In this document: positions 25,707 to 34,612 of the stretch, in pieces
Layout: each line of letters begins with the position of its first letter
Position numbering within the stretch: the stretch's first letter is position 1
Assembly (NCBI RefSeq): GCF_900167435.1
Contig: NZ_FUWS01000002.1
Span: forward strand, 359,924-423,923
Reading direction: 5' to 3'
DNA from: Marinactinospora thermotolerans DSM 45154
Lineage (GTDB): Bacteria > Actinomycetota > Actinomycetes > Streptosporangiales > Streptosporangiaceae
Length of the DNA stretch: 64,000 nucleotides
Notes under the pieces: generated by a model
Database searches by the model: none
Seen by the model: the letters and a program-made list of their open reading frames with translations, nothing else
Told to the model about the DNA's origin: nothing
Position numbers and translations under genes: made by a program

Positions 25707-26185
25707 AGACGCTCCCCCCGAAACGTGCGTGTGCGGACACAGAATGCCACTTCGGGGAATCGGTTGACAGGGAGCTCAGGGTGTGTCCGAAAAGTTATCG
25801 AAGAGCGGGACGGAGCGGTGGGGGGATCGTGACCTCACTGATGCGGGAGAGTGCTGGACCGGATAGCAGGGAGGATGAATAATCCATCGTCAGATCGAGT
25901 CCGGCATTAGGGATAATCGAGGTATCCCGGACGTCCGGACGGATTGATACGCTATCGATCTCACGTCCCCCGTTTCGGTTTAATGGTGGACGACGCCTCT
26001 CCCCCCCATGAGTCGGGTCCTGGCGAAGAAAGCTTCCCCCCTTCTCGGCGCCGGATCGCCGTGTGCGGCAGGCCGATCGGCCGTCCCCGGCATCCCTCAG
26101 GCCTCCACACGCAGGCCGGGTGGATCGTGCTCAGGGAGTCCATGTCCGTTGCCCGAGGCGGTAACACGAAAGGTTGCGAGGGTCC
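25707..26185. other. Divergent intergenic region before the conservon
   Basis: This 479-base gap has AT-richer islands at 25878-25990 (including GATAAT and GAATAATCC), where the promoters should be. TTGACA occurs at 25764-25769 without a matching -10. I found no gene and no recognised riboswitch. Confidence 0.5.
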
Positions 26186-29100
26186 GTGTCGACACGAGCG
26201 ACGGGAATTGGAGCCGATTCGGCCCACGACGAGCTCCCCGAACAGGCGGAACACGCCGGCGGAGACGAGGAGCAGTCGGAGCGTCCGGCCCGTTGGTGGG
26301 CGCCGCGCAACTGGCGCGTGCGATCCCGCCTCGTCGCGCTCATCGTCCTCCCCACCGCGGTCGCGGTGCTGCTCGGTGGGTTGCGCATCTCGGAGAACGT
26401 CTCCGGAACGCTCACCCACGAGCGGATCGAGAGTATGGCCGCGCTCACTGAGACGGTCGTCACGCTTGGTAACGAGCTCGGCCGGGAACGGTTGCTGACG
26501 GCGGCCTACATCGCCGACGATCCCAACCCCGCCGAACGCTCGCCCGAGCTCGGTAAACAACTGGAGGACCAGCAGAAAGTCGTCGACCAGGCGGTCAACG
26601 AGGTGCGCAACGGCGCCAACGAGCTTGGAGACCCCGGCACCGAGCTGATCTCCAACCGGCTCCAGGCGATGTTGACGAACCTGGAGAACCTGTCCACGAT
26701 CCGCGACGAGGTGAGTGAGACCCGTATCTCGGTCCTCCCCGCGGTCACGAAGTACCGTCAGCTCAACAACACCCTCGTCGGCTTCACCGAGACGATCGCC
26801 GAAGGAACCGACAACACCTCGCTGCGCGAGAGCGCCCGCACCCTCGCCGAACTCAGCCGGGCGCGCGACCAGCTCTCCCACGAGTCCTCGCTGATGCTGT
26901 ACTCCCTGATGCGCGGGTCGATGTCCGGCGGTATCCAGGAGTCCATCGAGGGCGCCCGGGCGCGCTACGACAACAACCTCCAGAACTTCCAGTCCAGCGC
27001 GACGATCGAGCAGCGCAAGATCTACGACGACACCTTCACCGGCCTGGAGGTCAGCCGCATGGCCACCATGCGGCTGCGGGTGATGATCCGCACCAACACC
27101 GACCAGCAGCTGACCGGCCTGACCTCCGGCGACAGCGCCGCCGAGTACCAGGAGGTCTCCACCGAGTCGCTGGGGCTCATGCAGCAGGTCGAGTCCCAGA
27201 TCGCCGCCGACACCCGTCAACAGGCCGCCGACCTCAAGGGGAACGCGCTCAACCGGGCGATCTTCGACTCGCTGGTGATTCTGGCGGTCATCGCCGCGGT
27301 CATCGTCATCACCATGCTCGTCGCCCGTTCCATGGTCCGTCCCCTGCGGCGGCTGCGTGAGGGCGCCATGCGGATCGCCGAACAGGACCTTCCCGAGGCG
27401 ATCCACCGGATGCGTGAGACCAACGCCGATGTCGACGACATCCGCATCACCCCGATCGACGTGGCTTCCAGCGACGAGATCGGCGAGGTGGCGCGCTCCT
27501 TCGACGAGGTCCACCGCGTGGCCCTGCGGTTGGCCGCCGACGAGGCCGCGCTGCGCAGCAACGTCAACTCGATGTTCGTCAACCTTTCACGCCGTAGCCA
27601 GACGCTGGTCGAACGGCAGATCCGCCTGATCGACGGTCTGGAGCAGAGCGAGCAGGACGCCGACCGTCTCGCCGACCTGTTCCAGCTCGACCACCTGGCG
27701 ACGCGCATGCGCCGCAACAACGAGAACCTGCTCGTCCTGTCCGGTCAGGACAACACCCGCAAGTGGGCCCAGCCCATCCCGCTGGTGGACGTTTTGCGCG
27801 GTGCGATCTCCGAGGTCGAGCAGTACGAGCGGGTCAACGTCCGCGCCCCCTCGCACATCTCCGTCCTGGGCCGGCCGGTCAACGACGTCATCCACCTCGT
27901 GGCCGAGCTGGTCGAGAACGCGACCTCCTTCTCCTCCCACGACACCCAGGTCTCGGTCACCGCCCGCGCCCTTGACGGCGGTGAGGTGATGGTCGAGGTG
28001 ACCGACAGCGGCATCGGGATGTCGCCCGACGAGATCGAGGCGACCAACCAGCGGCTGGCCGAGCCCCCTGTCATCGACGTCGCGGTCTCCCGCCGAATGG
28101 GTCTGTTCGTCGTCAGTCGCCTGGCCAACCGGCACGGCATCCAGGTGCGCCTGCGCCCCGCCCACAACGGGGGTATCACCGCGCTGATCGTCTTGCCGGC
28201 CGACCTGTTGATCACCCCGGTCGACCCGACCCCGCCGGCGTTGGGCGGCGGGCGCGCCGGCGTCCCCGACACCTACGCCGAGGCGACGGCGGCCTTCGCC
28301 TCGGCTCCCGCGCCCTCCGACCCCGCCGAGGCGTGGCAGACCCCGGCCGGCGAGGAGCGGCCCCTGTGGGAACAGGACCGGCGCGAGACCCTGCCCAAGC
28401 GTCCCGACCCGGCGCAGGCCGGCCGGGCACGTGAGGAGCACCCGCCGAGCGGCCAGGACCTGTGGAACGACGCCTGGAAGAAGCCTGCCGAGCCCGAGCG
28501 TCCCGCGCAGTCCCCGCAGCCGGCCCGGCCCGAGCCCACGGCGCAGGCCCCGCAGCCCCTCCAGCCCGAGCGTCCGGTCGAGCCCCCGGCGGCCACGCCG
28601 CGCCCGGTCGAGGAGCAGCCGCTGTGGCGGGAGCAGCCCCAGTCCTCCCCGCAGCAGCCGCTGGAGGAGTCCCGGCCCTGGAAGGAGCAGGCGGCCACGC
28701 CGCAGCCCTACCAGGTCCAGCCGCCGGCCACCCCGCCCGGACAGGACTCCCGTGAGGGGTACGGCTCCACGGCCTACCTGTCGAAGCGCTACGGCAGCGG
28801 CTCAAGCCACGGGACCGTGGTCCCGCCCGCCCCGGACAACAACAGCGGCCCGCTGCCGATCTTCGACTCGATCGAGTCGAACTGGTTCCGCCGTCGCACG
28901 GTGCGTCCGGCCGTCACCGCCCCCGAGACCGGGCCGATCGGCCTGGGAACGCCGCCCAACAGCGCGGGCGTGCCGGCCGGAGCCAAGGCCGAGCCGATGA
29001 GCGCTCCCGAGCCGCCGGCTGCGCCCTCCTCGGGACGTCCCGAGGACGAGTGGCGCTCGGAGGCCGACACCGGATGGAAGGCCGCCAAGAGCGCCAGCGA

Positions 29101-29311
29101 GCCCGTCGCCGGTGGCTTGACGTCCGCGGGCTTGCCAAAACGCGTTCCCAAGGCAAACCTTGTTCCCGGTACGGCTCCCCAGCCGGAGAACTTCAAGCAG
29201 ATCCCGACACGTTCCGCCGAGCGGGTCCGCAGCAGGTTCTCCAGCTTCCAGCAGGGGGTCCGTCAGGGCCGCAACATTGCCGGAGAACAGCAGTCGTCCA
29301 AGGAGAAGTAG
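26186..29311 (+). CDS. cvnA: Conservon sensor histidine kinase with nitrate/nitrite-sensing-type domain
   Basis: A protein of about 1041 residues. TM1 (about 48-66) and TM2 (about 355-378) flank an extracellular helical NIT-type sensor domain (IESMAALTETVVTLGNELGRERLLTAAYI). Then come HAMP (RPLRRLREGAMRIAEQDLPEAI), a dimerisation region (NLSRRSQTLVERQIRLIDGLEQ), and the ATPase domain (LVAELVENATSFSSHDTQV, DSGIGM). After about residue 690 there is a long Pro/Glu/Gln-rich tail. In conservons this kinase-like protein interacts with the roadblock, DUF742 and GTPase proteins at the membrane. GTG 26186 is preferred but a TTG at 26174 is also possible. Confidence 0.9.
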   Translation: MSTRATGIGADSAHDELPEQAEHAGGDEEQSERPARWWAPRNWRVRSRLVALIVLPTAVAVLLGGLRISENVSGTLTHERIESMAALTETVVTLGNELGRERLLTAAYIADDPNPAERSPELGKQLEDQQKVVDQAVNEVRNGANELGDPGTELISNRLQAMLTNLENLSTIRDEVSETRISVLPAVTKYRQLNNTLVGFTETIAEGTDNTSLRESARTLAELSRARDQLSHESSLMLYSLMRGSMSGGIQESIEGARARYDNNLQNFQSSATIEQRKIYDDTFTGLEVSRMATMRLRVMIRTNTDQQLTGLTSGDSAAEYQEVSTESLGLMQQVESQIAADTRQQAADLKGNALNRAIFDSLVILAVIAAVIVITMLVARSMVRPLRRLREGAMRIAEQDLPEAIHRMRETNADVDDIRITPIDVASSDEIGEVARSFDEVHRVALRLAADEAALRSNVNSMFVNLSRRSQTLVERQIRLIDGLEQSEQDADRLADLFQLDHLATRMRRNNENLLVLSGQDNTRKWAQPIPLVDVLRGAISEVEQYERVNVRAPSHISVLGRPVNDVIHLVAELVENATSFSSHDTQVSVTARALDGGEVMVEVTDSGIGMSPDEIEATNQRLAEPPVIDVAVSRRMGLFVVSRLANRHGIQVRLRPAHNGGITALIVLPADLLITPVDPTPPALGGGRAGVPDTYAEATAAFASAPAPSDPAEAWQTPAGEERPLWEQDRRETLPKRPDPAQAGRAREEHPPSGQDLWNDAWKKPAEPERPAQSPQPARPEPTAQAPQPLQPERPVEPPAATPRPVEEQPLWREQPQSSPQQPLEESRPWKEQAATPQPYQVQPPATPPGQDSREGYGSTAYLSKRYGSGSSHGTVVPPAPDNNSGPLPIFDSIESNWFRRRTVRPAVTAPETGPIGLGTPPNSAGVPAGAKAEPMSAPEPPAAPSSGRPEDEWRSEADTGWKAAKSASEPVAGGLTSAGLPKRVPKANLVPGTAPQPENFKQIPTRSAERVRSRFSSFQQGVRQGRNIAGEQQSSKEK

Positions 29312-29338
29312 TGGTCGCCAGGATCGATGGGAGACGCT

Positions 29339-29357
29339 CCCCGGACATGGTCCGGGG
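29339..29357 (+). promoter_or_regulatory. Hairpin between cvnA and cvnB
   Basis: CCCCGGAC and GTCCGGGG form an 8-bp stem with an ATG loop, 27 bases after the cvnA stop and without a T-tract. An AT-rich stretch at 29430-29475 follows, with TTGGAC and GATAAC, possibly a second promoter for cvnBCD. Together they would allow the small proteins to be made in excess over the kinase. Confidence 0.4.
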
Positions 29358-29534
29358 GCCGGCCCGTGGACCGTGCCGGCGGGGGCGCCGTAGATCACGG
29401 ATGAGCCATGAATTAGCATCATCCGCACTTCTTGGACATTCACTCGCAATAAAGTCGATAACGATGAAATCTTGGCTTTTGGCCGGCTCCACCCCCGACG
29501 GCCGATGCGAAGGCTGGGACCGACAGGAGAGCAG

Positions 29535-29936
29535 ATGAGTCAACCGGTGAACGAGCTCAACTGGCTGATCACTGACTTCGCTAACCGTGTGCCTGACGTC
29601 GCGCACGCGATCGTGGTGTCGTCCGACGGACTGCCGCTCGCGGCGTCCGCGGGCTTTCCCACGGACCGCGCCGACCAGCTCGCGGCGATCGCCTCGGGGC
29701 TGTCCAGCCTCACGCAGGGGGCTGCCCGGGTCTTCGAGGGCGGCGCGGTCGCTCAGACCGTCGTGGAGATGGAGCGCGGTCTGTTGATGATCATGGCGAT
29801 CAGTGATGGTTCGTGCTTGGCGGTCCTCGCCGCGGCGGAGTGTGACCTCGGCCTCATCGGCTACGAGATGACCCTTCTCGTGGAGCGAGCCGGCCGGGCG
29901 CTGACCCCGGCGGCGCGCACTTCGGGCGTCCACTGA
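29535..29936 (+). CDS. cvnB: Roadblock/LC7 domain protein
   Basis: The 133-residue single-domain roadblock/LC7 protein starts MSQPVNELNWLITDFANRVPDVAHAIVVSSDGLPLA, which is characteristic of conservon CvnB proteins. In MglB-type systems roadblock proteins act on small GTPases, and the conservon GTPase gene is close by. An AGGAGAG site precedes the ATG. DUF742 follows after 23 bases. Confidence 0.93.
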   Translation: MSQPVNELNWLITDFANRVPDVAHAIVVSSDGLPLAASAGFPTDRADQLAAIASGLSSLTQGAARVFEGGAVAQTVVEMERGLLMIMAISDGSCLAVLAAAECDLGLIGYEMTLLVERAGRALTPAARTSGVH

Positions 29937-29959
29937 ACCACCACCGACAGGAGGAAGTG

Positions 29960-30454
29960 GTGGCACCTCACGGTAGGGATGCCGGGAGCACCTCATGGTT
30001 CGGACACCAGCCCGCCGGCGCCTCCCGGGCGCTGACGGACGGTGTGTCGGGCGCCGACGCTCCGCGGCACGGCCAGCAACCACAAGACCGACAGCAGTGG
30101 CCGGCCGCCAACAGCGCGCCGAGTTCGCTCGTACGCCCCTACGCTGTGACGCGGGGGCGTACCAAACCGCGGTCGCAGCTGCCGCTGGAGGCGCTGATCT
30201 CCACGACTGCGACCGCTCGCAACGAGTTCGGGACCCTGACCCCCGAATGCCAGGCAATCAGCGATCTGTGCCGGGAATGGCGCTCCGTCGCGGAGATCTC
30301 CGCACTGCTGCGGATTCCGCTAGGTGTCGCTCGGGTGCTCGTGGCGGACATGTCGGAGCAGGGGCTGGTCCAGATCAGATCGTCGCTCAACACCGACAGC
30401 CGGCCCAACACCAACCTGCTTGAAAGGGTGCTCAGTGGACTTCGCAAGCTCTAG
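29960..30454 (+). CDS. cvnC: DUF742 protein of the conservon
   Basis: The 164-residue protein has a hydrophilic, Gln/Pro-rich N-terminal third. The DUF742 domain follows (about 55-164: SLVRPYAVTRGRTKPRSQLPLEALI ... ECQAISDLCREWRSVAEISALLRIPLGVARVLVADM), with a winged-helix-like look. DUF742 is found almost only in conservons and its role is not settled. I chose GTG 29960 over 29957 for better spacing to AGGAGGAA. It overlaps the GTPase gene by 20 bases. Confidence 0.9.
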   Translation: MAPHGRDAGSTSWFGHQPAGASRALTDGVSGADAPRHGQQPQDRQQWPAANSAPSSLVRPYAVTRGRTKPRSQLPLEALISTTATARNEFGTLTPECQAISDLCREWRSVAEISALLRIPLGVARVLVADMSEQGLVQIRSSLNTDSRPNTNLLERVLSGLRKL

Positions 30455-31079
30455 CGCGGCCGATGAGGGCGGTGCTGTGGCGAGTGCGATGACGTCGGTC
30501 AAGATCGTCGTCGCCGGAGGGTTCGGCGTCGGCAAGACCACGTTCGTGGGCTCCGTCTCCGAGATCGTGCCGCTGACCACCGAAGCCGTCATGACCAGCG
30601 CCAGCGTCGGGGTCGATGACCTCGCCAAGACGCCGGACAAGCAGACCACCACGGTGGCGATGGACTTCGGCCGCGTCTCACTGGACTCCGACCTCATCCT
30701 CTACCTGTTCGGCACGCCGGGCCAGCACCGCTTCTGGTTCATGTGGGACGACCTCGTCAAGGGCGCGATCGGCGCCGTCGTCCTGGTCGACACCCGCCGG
30801 CTGGCCGACTGCTTCCCGGCCATCGACTACTTCGAGGAGGCGCGGCTGCCGTTCATCGTGGCCATCAACGGCTTCGACGGCTACTACCCGCACACGGCCT
30901 CCGAGGTCCGTGACGCCCTCACGCTCAACGAGAACATCCCGATCGTGCAGGTGGACGCGCGTGACCGCACCTCCACGAAGGCGACGCTCATCACCCTGGT
31001 GGAGCACGCCATCACCGTCGGGGACGCCGCGAGCGCGGGGCAGCCGACCTCGACCGGAGGACAGAGCTCCTGGCGGTGA
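30435..31079 (+). CDS. cvnD: Conservon small GTPase
   Basis: The 214-residue P-loop GTPase has Walker A GGFGVGKTT (about 28-36), GTPGQ (about 93-97, the G3 region) and NGFD (about 145-148, in place of NKxD as usual in this family). It belongs to the MglA/Ras-like branch and should be the switch of the CvnA-D membrane complex. GTG 30435 lies inside the end of cvnC, with GAAAGGG upstream, so the two are translationally coupled. Confidence 0.93.
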   Translation: MDFASSSAADEGGAVASAMTSVKIVVAGGFGVGKTTFVGSVSEIVPLTTEAVMTSASVGVDDLAKTPDKQTTTVAMDFGRVSLDSDLILYLFGTPGQHRFWFMWDDLVKGAIGAVVLVDTRRLADCFPAIDYFEEARLPFIVAINGFDGYYPHTASEVRDALTLNENIPIVQVDARDRTSTKATLITLVEHAITVGDAASAGQPTSTGGQSSWR

Positions 31080-31248
31080 CGGCCACGCGCCAGGAGACCG
31101 CGTACGCGCCGTCTCGCCGACATCGGCGAGGCGGCGCGTTCCTTGTTCGCCCGGCCGCCGGGTCGAGGAGTGGGGCCCGCCCCGAGCGGGGACAACGATC
31201 GTGAGGCCGGCCTCGCGTGGGTCGGCGCGCCTGCCGAAGGGGGGACTC

Positions 31249-31551
31249 ATGATCCGGGGAATCGTACGCGAGACCGACCTCTCCCGGCCCGAGGCGTGGC
31301 AGGCCGACACGGCCGGTGTCCGCCGCCGCCGGGCCAGGTCCCTGCGCGAGGTCCTGCGCGACTTCGGCTGCTACCAGTTCACGATCCCGCTCTCCGACGA
31401 GCCCGACGACTGCCTGTACCTGTCCCTGGAACAGTGGCGCGGACGCGACTTCGACACCACCTACCTGCTCCTGGACTGGCAGGACGACTCCGCGGCCGCC
31501 GGGGACGGCGCGCCCACGGTGCCCGCGCCCCGGTCCCGGTCCGAGCCCTGA
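31249..31551 (+). CDS. Hypothetical protein, 100 residues
   Basis: A small soluble acidic protein (MIRGIVRETDLSRPEAWQ ... LREVLRDFGCYQFTIPLSDEPDDCLYLSLEQW) with no recognised domain. The ATG has a purine-rich site (GAAGGGGGG) upstream. It begins 169 bases after cvnD on the same strand and may or may not belong to the conservon transcript; conservons often end with a cytochrome P450 gene, which is not present here. Confidence 0.55.
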   Translation: MIRGIVRETDLSRPEAWQADTAGVRRRRARSLREVLRDFGCYQFTIPLSDEPDDCLYLSLEQWRGRDFDTTYLLLDWQDDSAAAGDGAPTVPAPRSRSEP

Positions 31552-31579
31552 GCGCGGGAGTGGCCGGGGAGCCGTTCCC

Positions 31580-32542
31580 TCAGGTCGTTCCAGCCGGCGA
31601 GGGGCCCGATCCGTTCGGGAGGGTGTAACGCCGTACGTCGGGTTCCAGGTAGATCAGCCGGGCGATCGGCACGGCCGCGCGTATCCGGCGCTCGGCCGAA
31701 TCGATCGCCGTGGCCACCTGGACCGCCGAGTCCTCGACGTCGATCGCGATCTTGGCGGCCACGAGCAGTTCCTCGGGGCCCAGGTGCATGGTGCGCATGT
31801 GGATGACCCCCTCCACGTCCGCGCCCGTCTCGATGGCCTCCTGGATCAACCGGACGTGCTCCCCGCTCGCCGCCTCCCCGATCAGCAGGCTCTTCATCTC
31901 CACCGCGAGGACCACCGCGATGGCCACGAGGAGGAGGCCGATCATGGCGGTCCCCAGGCCGTCCCACACGCCGTTCCCGGTGATCAGCGTCAACGTGACC
32001 CCGGCGAGCGCGAACACCAGGCCGAGGAGCGCGCCGGTGTCCTCAAGGAGGATCACCGGCAGCTCCGGCGCCTTGGAGCGGCGTACGAACCCCACCCAGC
32101 CGGTGTCCCCGCGCACCGCGTTGGACTCCTTGACCGCCGTGCGCAGCGCGGTCGCCTCCATCGCCATGGCGACCAGCAACACCACGATGGGGACCCAGTG
32201 CCATGAGGTGATCGGGTGGGGATCTCTGATCTTGTGCCAGGCCTCGTACAACGCGAACAGGCCGCCCAGGGCGAACAGCACGATCGAGACGAGGAAGGCG
32301 TAGACGTAGCGCTCGCGGCCGTAGCCGAAGGGATGCTCCGGGGTGGCCCGCCGCCGGGCCCGCCGGCCGCCGACGAGGAGCAGGACCTGGTTGCCGGAGT
32401 CGGCGACGGAGTGGATGGACTCGGCGAGCATCGCCGAGGAACCGGTGAGCGCCCAGGCGGCGAACTTCGTCACGGCGATCCCCAGGTTGGCGCCGAGCGC
32501 GGTGACGACGGCGCGGGTACTGCCTTCGGTTGCCACGGTCAT
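31580..32542 (-). CDS. Cation diffusion facilitator (CDF) transporter
   Basis: The 320-residue protein has about six hydrophobic helices and a cytoplasmic C-terminal dimer domain (VEGVIHMRTMHLGPEELLVAAKIAID). The metal motif HSVAD on helix 2 and the following RRRATPEHPFGYGRERYVYAF are typical of CDF proteins, which export divalent metals such as Zn, Fe, Co or Mn in exchange for protons. The metal cannot be told from this. The ATG at 32542 is used; a GTG two codons later has a similar ribosome site. Confidence 0.9.
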   Translation of the reverse strand: MTVATEGSTRAVVTALGANLGIAVTKFAAWALTGSSAMLAESIHSVADSGNQVLLLVGGRRARRRATPEHPFGYGRERYVYAFLVSIVLFALGGLFALYEAWHKIRDPHPITSWHWVPIVVLLVAMAMEATALRTAVKESNAVRGDTGWVGFVRRSKAPELPVILLEDTGALLGLVFALAGVTLTLITGNGVWDGLGTAMIGLLLVAIAVVLAVEMKSLLIGEAASGEHVRLIQEAIETGADVEGVIHMRTMHLGPEELLVAAKIAIDVEDSAVQVATAIDSAERRIRAAVPIARLIYLEPDVRRYTLPNGSGPSPAGTT

Positions 32543-32663
32543 CCCCCTGATTCACGTGCCGGGCTCCGGCGCGTGGAGTCTGCGACCGGTCGTCCCGTCC
32601 TAGGCCCAGTGCCCCGCGGCGGCCCGCTCTCACGGGCAGGAGCGGGGGGATCGAGTTCGGGGG

Positions 32664-33293
32664 TCAGTCGGACAGCCCCTCGGCCGCGATGGCGAGGGCC
32701 TCGCGCACGGTGTCGTCGAGGGAGCGGCCGTCGTCGCGGGGGTGCCAGGCGAAGTCCTCCACCGCCGCGCGCAGGGCCACGTTGAGCACCGCCGCCTGGA
32801 CGCGGGGGCGCAGGTCCTCCGGGGAGGCGCCGATGCGCAGGGCGATCACCTCGGCGATCAGCGGCTCGGCGTCCAGATGGGTCCGCACCCACACGGAGCG
32901 CACCCCCGGCTCGGTACGGGTCAGGCGGACGAGCTGCACGATGGCCCAGGAGTTTCCCGAGCGTTCCACCGAGAGCGAGCGCAGCGCCTCACTGAAGACC
33001 TGGCCGGGGGTTCGGTCGCGCAGGGCCGTCACCAGGGCCTCGACGCCGGCCGACAGCAACGGGCTGACGCACTCCTCCTTGGCGGAGAAGTAGCGCCACA
33101 GGGTGCGCGGGGAGATGTCGGCCGCGCGGGCGATCTCGGCGGAGGAGGTCTTGGCCACCCCCTGGGCGGTGAAGAGGCGCACCGCCTCGTGGGCGATGCG
33201 CAGCCGGGTGGCGGCCTTGCTCTGCTCGCTCAGGGGCGGGCGTCCGGTCCGGGGGCGTGGGCGTTGCGCGTCCGTGTGCGTGGCGTCCTCCAT
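32664..33293 (-). CDS. TetR-family regulator
   Basis: The 209-residue regulator has an N-terminal TetR helix-turn-helix (RIAHEAVRLFTAQGVAKTSSAEIARAADISPRTLWRYFSAKEE) and a ligand-binding C-terminal part. It is divergent from a short-chain dehydrogenase gene, a common arrangement for a local repressor. A candidate operator (33380-33402) lies between them. The ATG at 33293 follows GAGGATG; the frame before it looks non-coding. Confidence 0.88.
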   Translation of the reverse strand: MEDATHTDAQRPRPRTGRPPLSEQSKAATRLRIAHEAVRLFTAQGVAKTSSAEIARAADISPRTLWRYFSAKEECVSPLLSAGVEALVTALRDRTPGQVFSEALRSLSVERSGNSWAIVQLVRLTRTEPGVRSVWVRTHLDAEPLIAEVIALRIGASPEDLRPRVQAAVLNVALRAAVEDFAWHPRDDGRSLDDTVREALAIAAEGLSD

Positions 33294-33379
33294 GGGGACA
33301 TCCTCGCGCGTTCCGCCCCTCCCCGTCCCTCCGGCCTGTCGGGGAGCCGTCACGATCGGCGTGGCGGTTCCCCGATCTC

Positions 33380-33402
33380 TTTTTGGCGTTGAGTGCCATA
33401 AA
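33380..33402. promoter_or_regulatory. Candidate TetR operator between divergent TetR and SDR genes
   Basis: TTTTTGGC-N7-GCCATAAA is an inverted repeat with 7 of 8 arm bases matching, in an AT-rich spot in the 198-base divergent gap. Position and size fit autoregulation by the TetR protein and control of the SDR gene. Confidence 0.45.
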
Positions 33403-33491
33403 GTCGTACGCTGAAGTCCTCAGGCGGCGGGAACAGCGCAAACCGGCCACAAGCCGCGCTCCGCCGCGCCAGACGGACAATGGAGAACGAC

Positions 33492-34259
33492 GTGAACGGT
33501 AATTCCGGCCCGGTGGGCCGTGGCGTGATCGTGACGGGTGCGGGTTCGGGCATCGGCCGGGCCGCCGCCCTGAAGTTCGCGGCCCAAGGGGACCGGGTCC
33601 TGATCGCCGACATCGACGAGGCCAAGGTCCGCGCGGTCGCCGGCGAGATCGAGGAGGCCGGTGGCACCGCCGTGGTGGTCGCCGGAGACCTCAGCGACCA
33701 GACCGTCGTCGACAGGGTGACGGCCACCGCCGTCGAGTCCTTCGGCGGTGTGGACGTGCTGGTCAACAACGCCGGGATCATGGACCGCATGTCGGCCGCC
33801 GCCGACACCGAGGACGGCGAGTGGGAGCGTGTCCTGCGCGTCAATCTCACCGCCCCCTTCATGCTCACCCGCGCCGTGCTGCCGCACATGCTGGACGCGG
33901 GGAAGGGCGCCATCGTCTTCACCGCCTCGGAGGCGTCGCTGCGCGGTAGCGCCGCCGGCGCCGCCTACACGGCCTCCAAGCACGGTGTCGCCGGCCTGAC
34001 CAAGTCGGTCGCCGTGATGTACCGGGAGAAGGGGATCCGCGCCAACGCCATCGCCCCCGGAGGCACCCGTACCGGCATCACCGTCGACGCCCAGGCCGAG
34101 GCGCACGGTCCCGGGGTCCTCGCCTCCTACATGCGCAACATCGGGCACCCGGCCGAGGCCGAGGAGCAGGCCGCCGCGATCGTCTTCCTCGCCTCCGAGG
34201 CCGCGAGCAACATCAACGGCGTCGTGCTGCCGGTCGACAACGGCTGGGCCGCGGTCTGA
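33492..34259 (+). CDS. Short-chain dehydrogenase/reductase (SDR)
   Basis: The 255-residue classical SDR has cofactor motif TGAGSGIG, structural motif NNAG, catalytic Ser region (FTASEAS), and YTASK with catalytic Tyr and Lys. It oxidises or reduces an alcohol/ketone with NAD(P)(H); the Asp after beta-2 (IADID) suggests NAD. I chose the GTG at 33492 because GGAG lies 6 bases upstream; an ATG at 33480 has no such site. It is probably regulated by the divergent TetR gene. Confidence 0.88.
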   Translation: MNGNSGPVGRGVIVTGAGSGIGRAAALKFAAQGDRVLIADIDEAKVRAVAGEIEEAGGTAVVVAGDLSDQTVVDRVTATAVESFGGVDVLVNNAGIMDRMSAAADTEDGEWERVLRVNLTAPFMLTRAVLPHMLDAGKGAIVFTASEASLRGSAAGAAYTASKHGVAGLTKSVAVMYREKGIRANAIAPGGTRTGITVDAQAEAHGPGVLASYMRNIGHPAEAEEQAAAIVFLASEAASNINGVVLPVDNGWAAV

Positions 34260-34568
34260 GCCGCGAGGTGCCGTGGTGGCGCCGGCGGTGACCGTTCCAT
34301 ATGGCCCGCCTCGCCGAACGCCCGGCTCCGACGGAGGGGGCTCGGTGGGCCGTCCGGCCCCCGAAGCGCCGGCCGACGTCCAGCCGGCCGGCGCCCCGTC
34401 CCGGCGCTCCCGCGCGTGGCGGCCGGGCGCGAGACGGCCGGGGAGAGGAGGCCGGGACCGCTCCCTGAGCCCCATGGCCAGCCGCACATCCTCGCCGCCC
34501 CCGATGGGGCTCCCAGCCCCCGTGGCGGCTGACCGCTCACCCCACGGCGAGGACCGCGCGAGGCGGCC
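34260..34568. other. GC-rich intergenic spacer after the SDR gene
   Basis: This is a convergent gap between the SDR gene and the acyl-CoA dehydrogenase gene. Open frames exist on both strands but none has a family signature or good start. Confidence 0.5.
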
Positions 34569-34598
34569 GGATCCCCGCGACGAGACTCGCGGGGATCC
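34569..34598 (-). terminator. Terminator of the carboxylase operon
   Basis: Perfect 12-base arms GGATCCCCGCGA and TCGCGGGGATCC with a 6-base loop lie 15 bases beyond the stop of the acyl-CoA dehydrogenase gene. Confidence 0.8.
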
Positions 34599-34612
34599 TC
34601 TGCCGGCGTGGA

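Noticed and set aside
25764-25769. TTGACA as promoter of the conservon
   Set aside because: No -10 box at 16-18 bases spacing; the distance to cvnA is over 400 bases.
30616-31248. Long frame running through cvnD and continuing to the small ORF at 31249
   Set aside because: The portion overlapping cvnD is out of frame with the GTPase; only the ATG at 31249 with its ribosome site is supportable.
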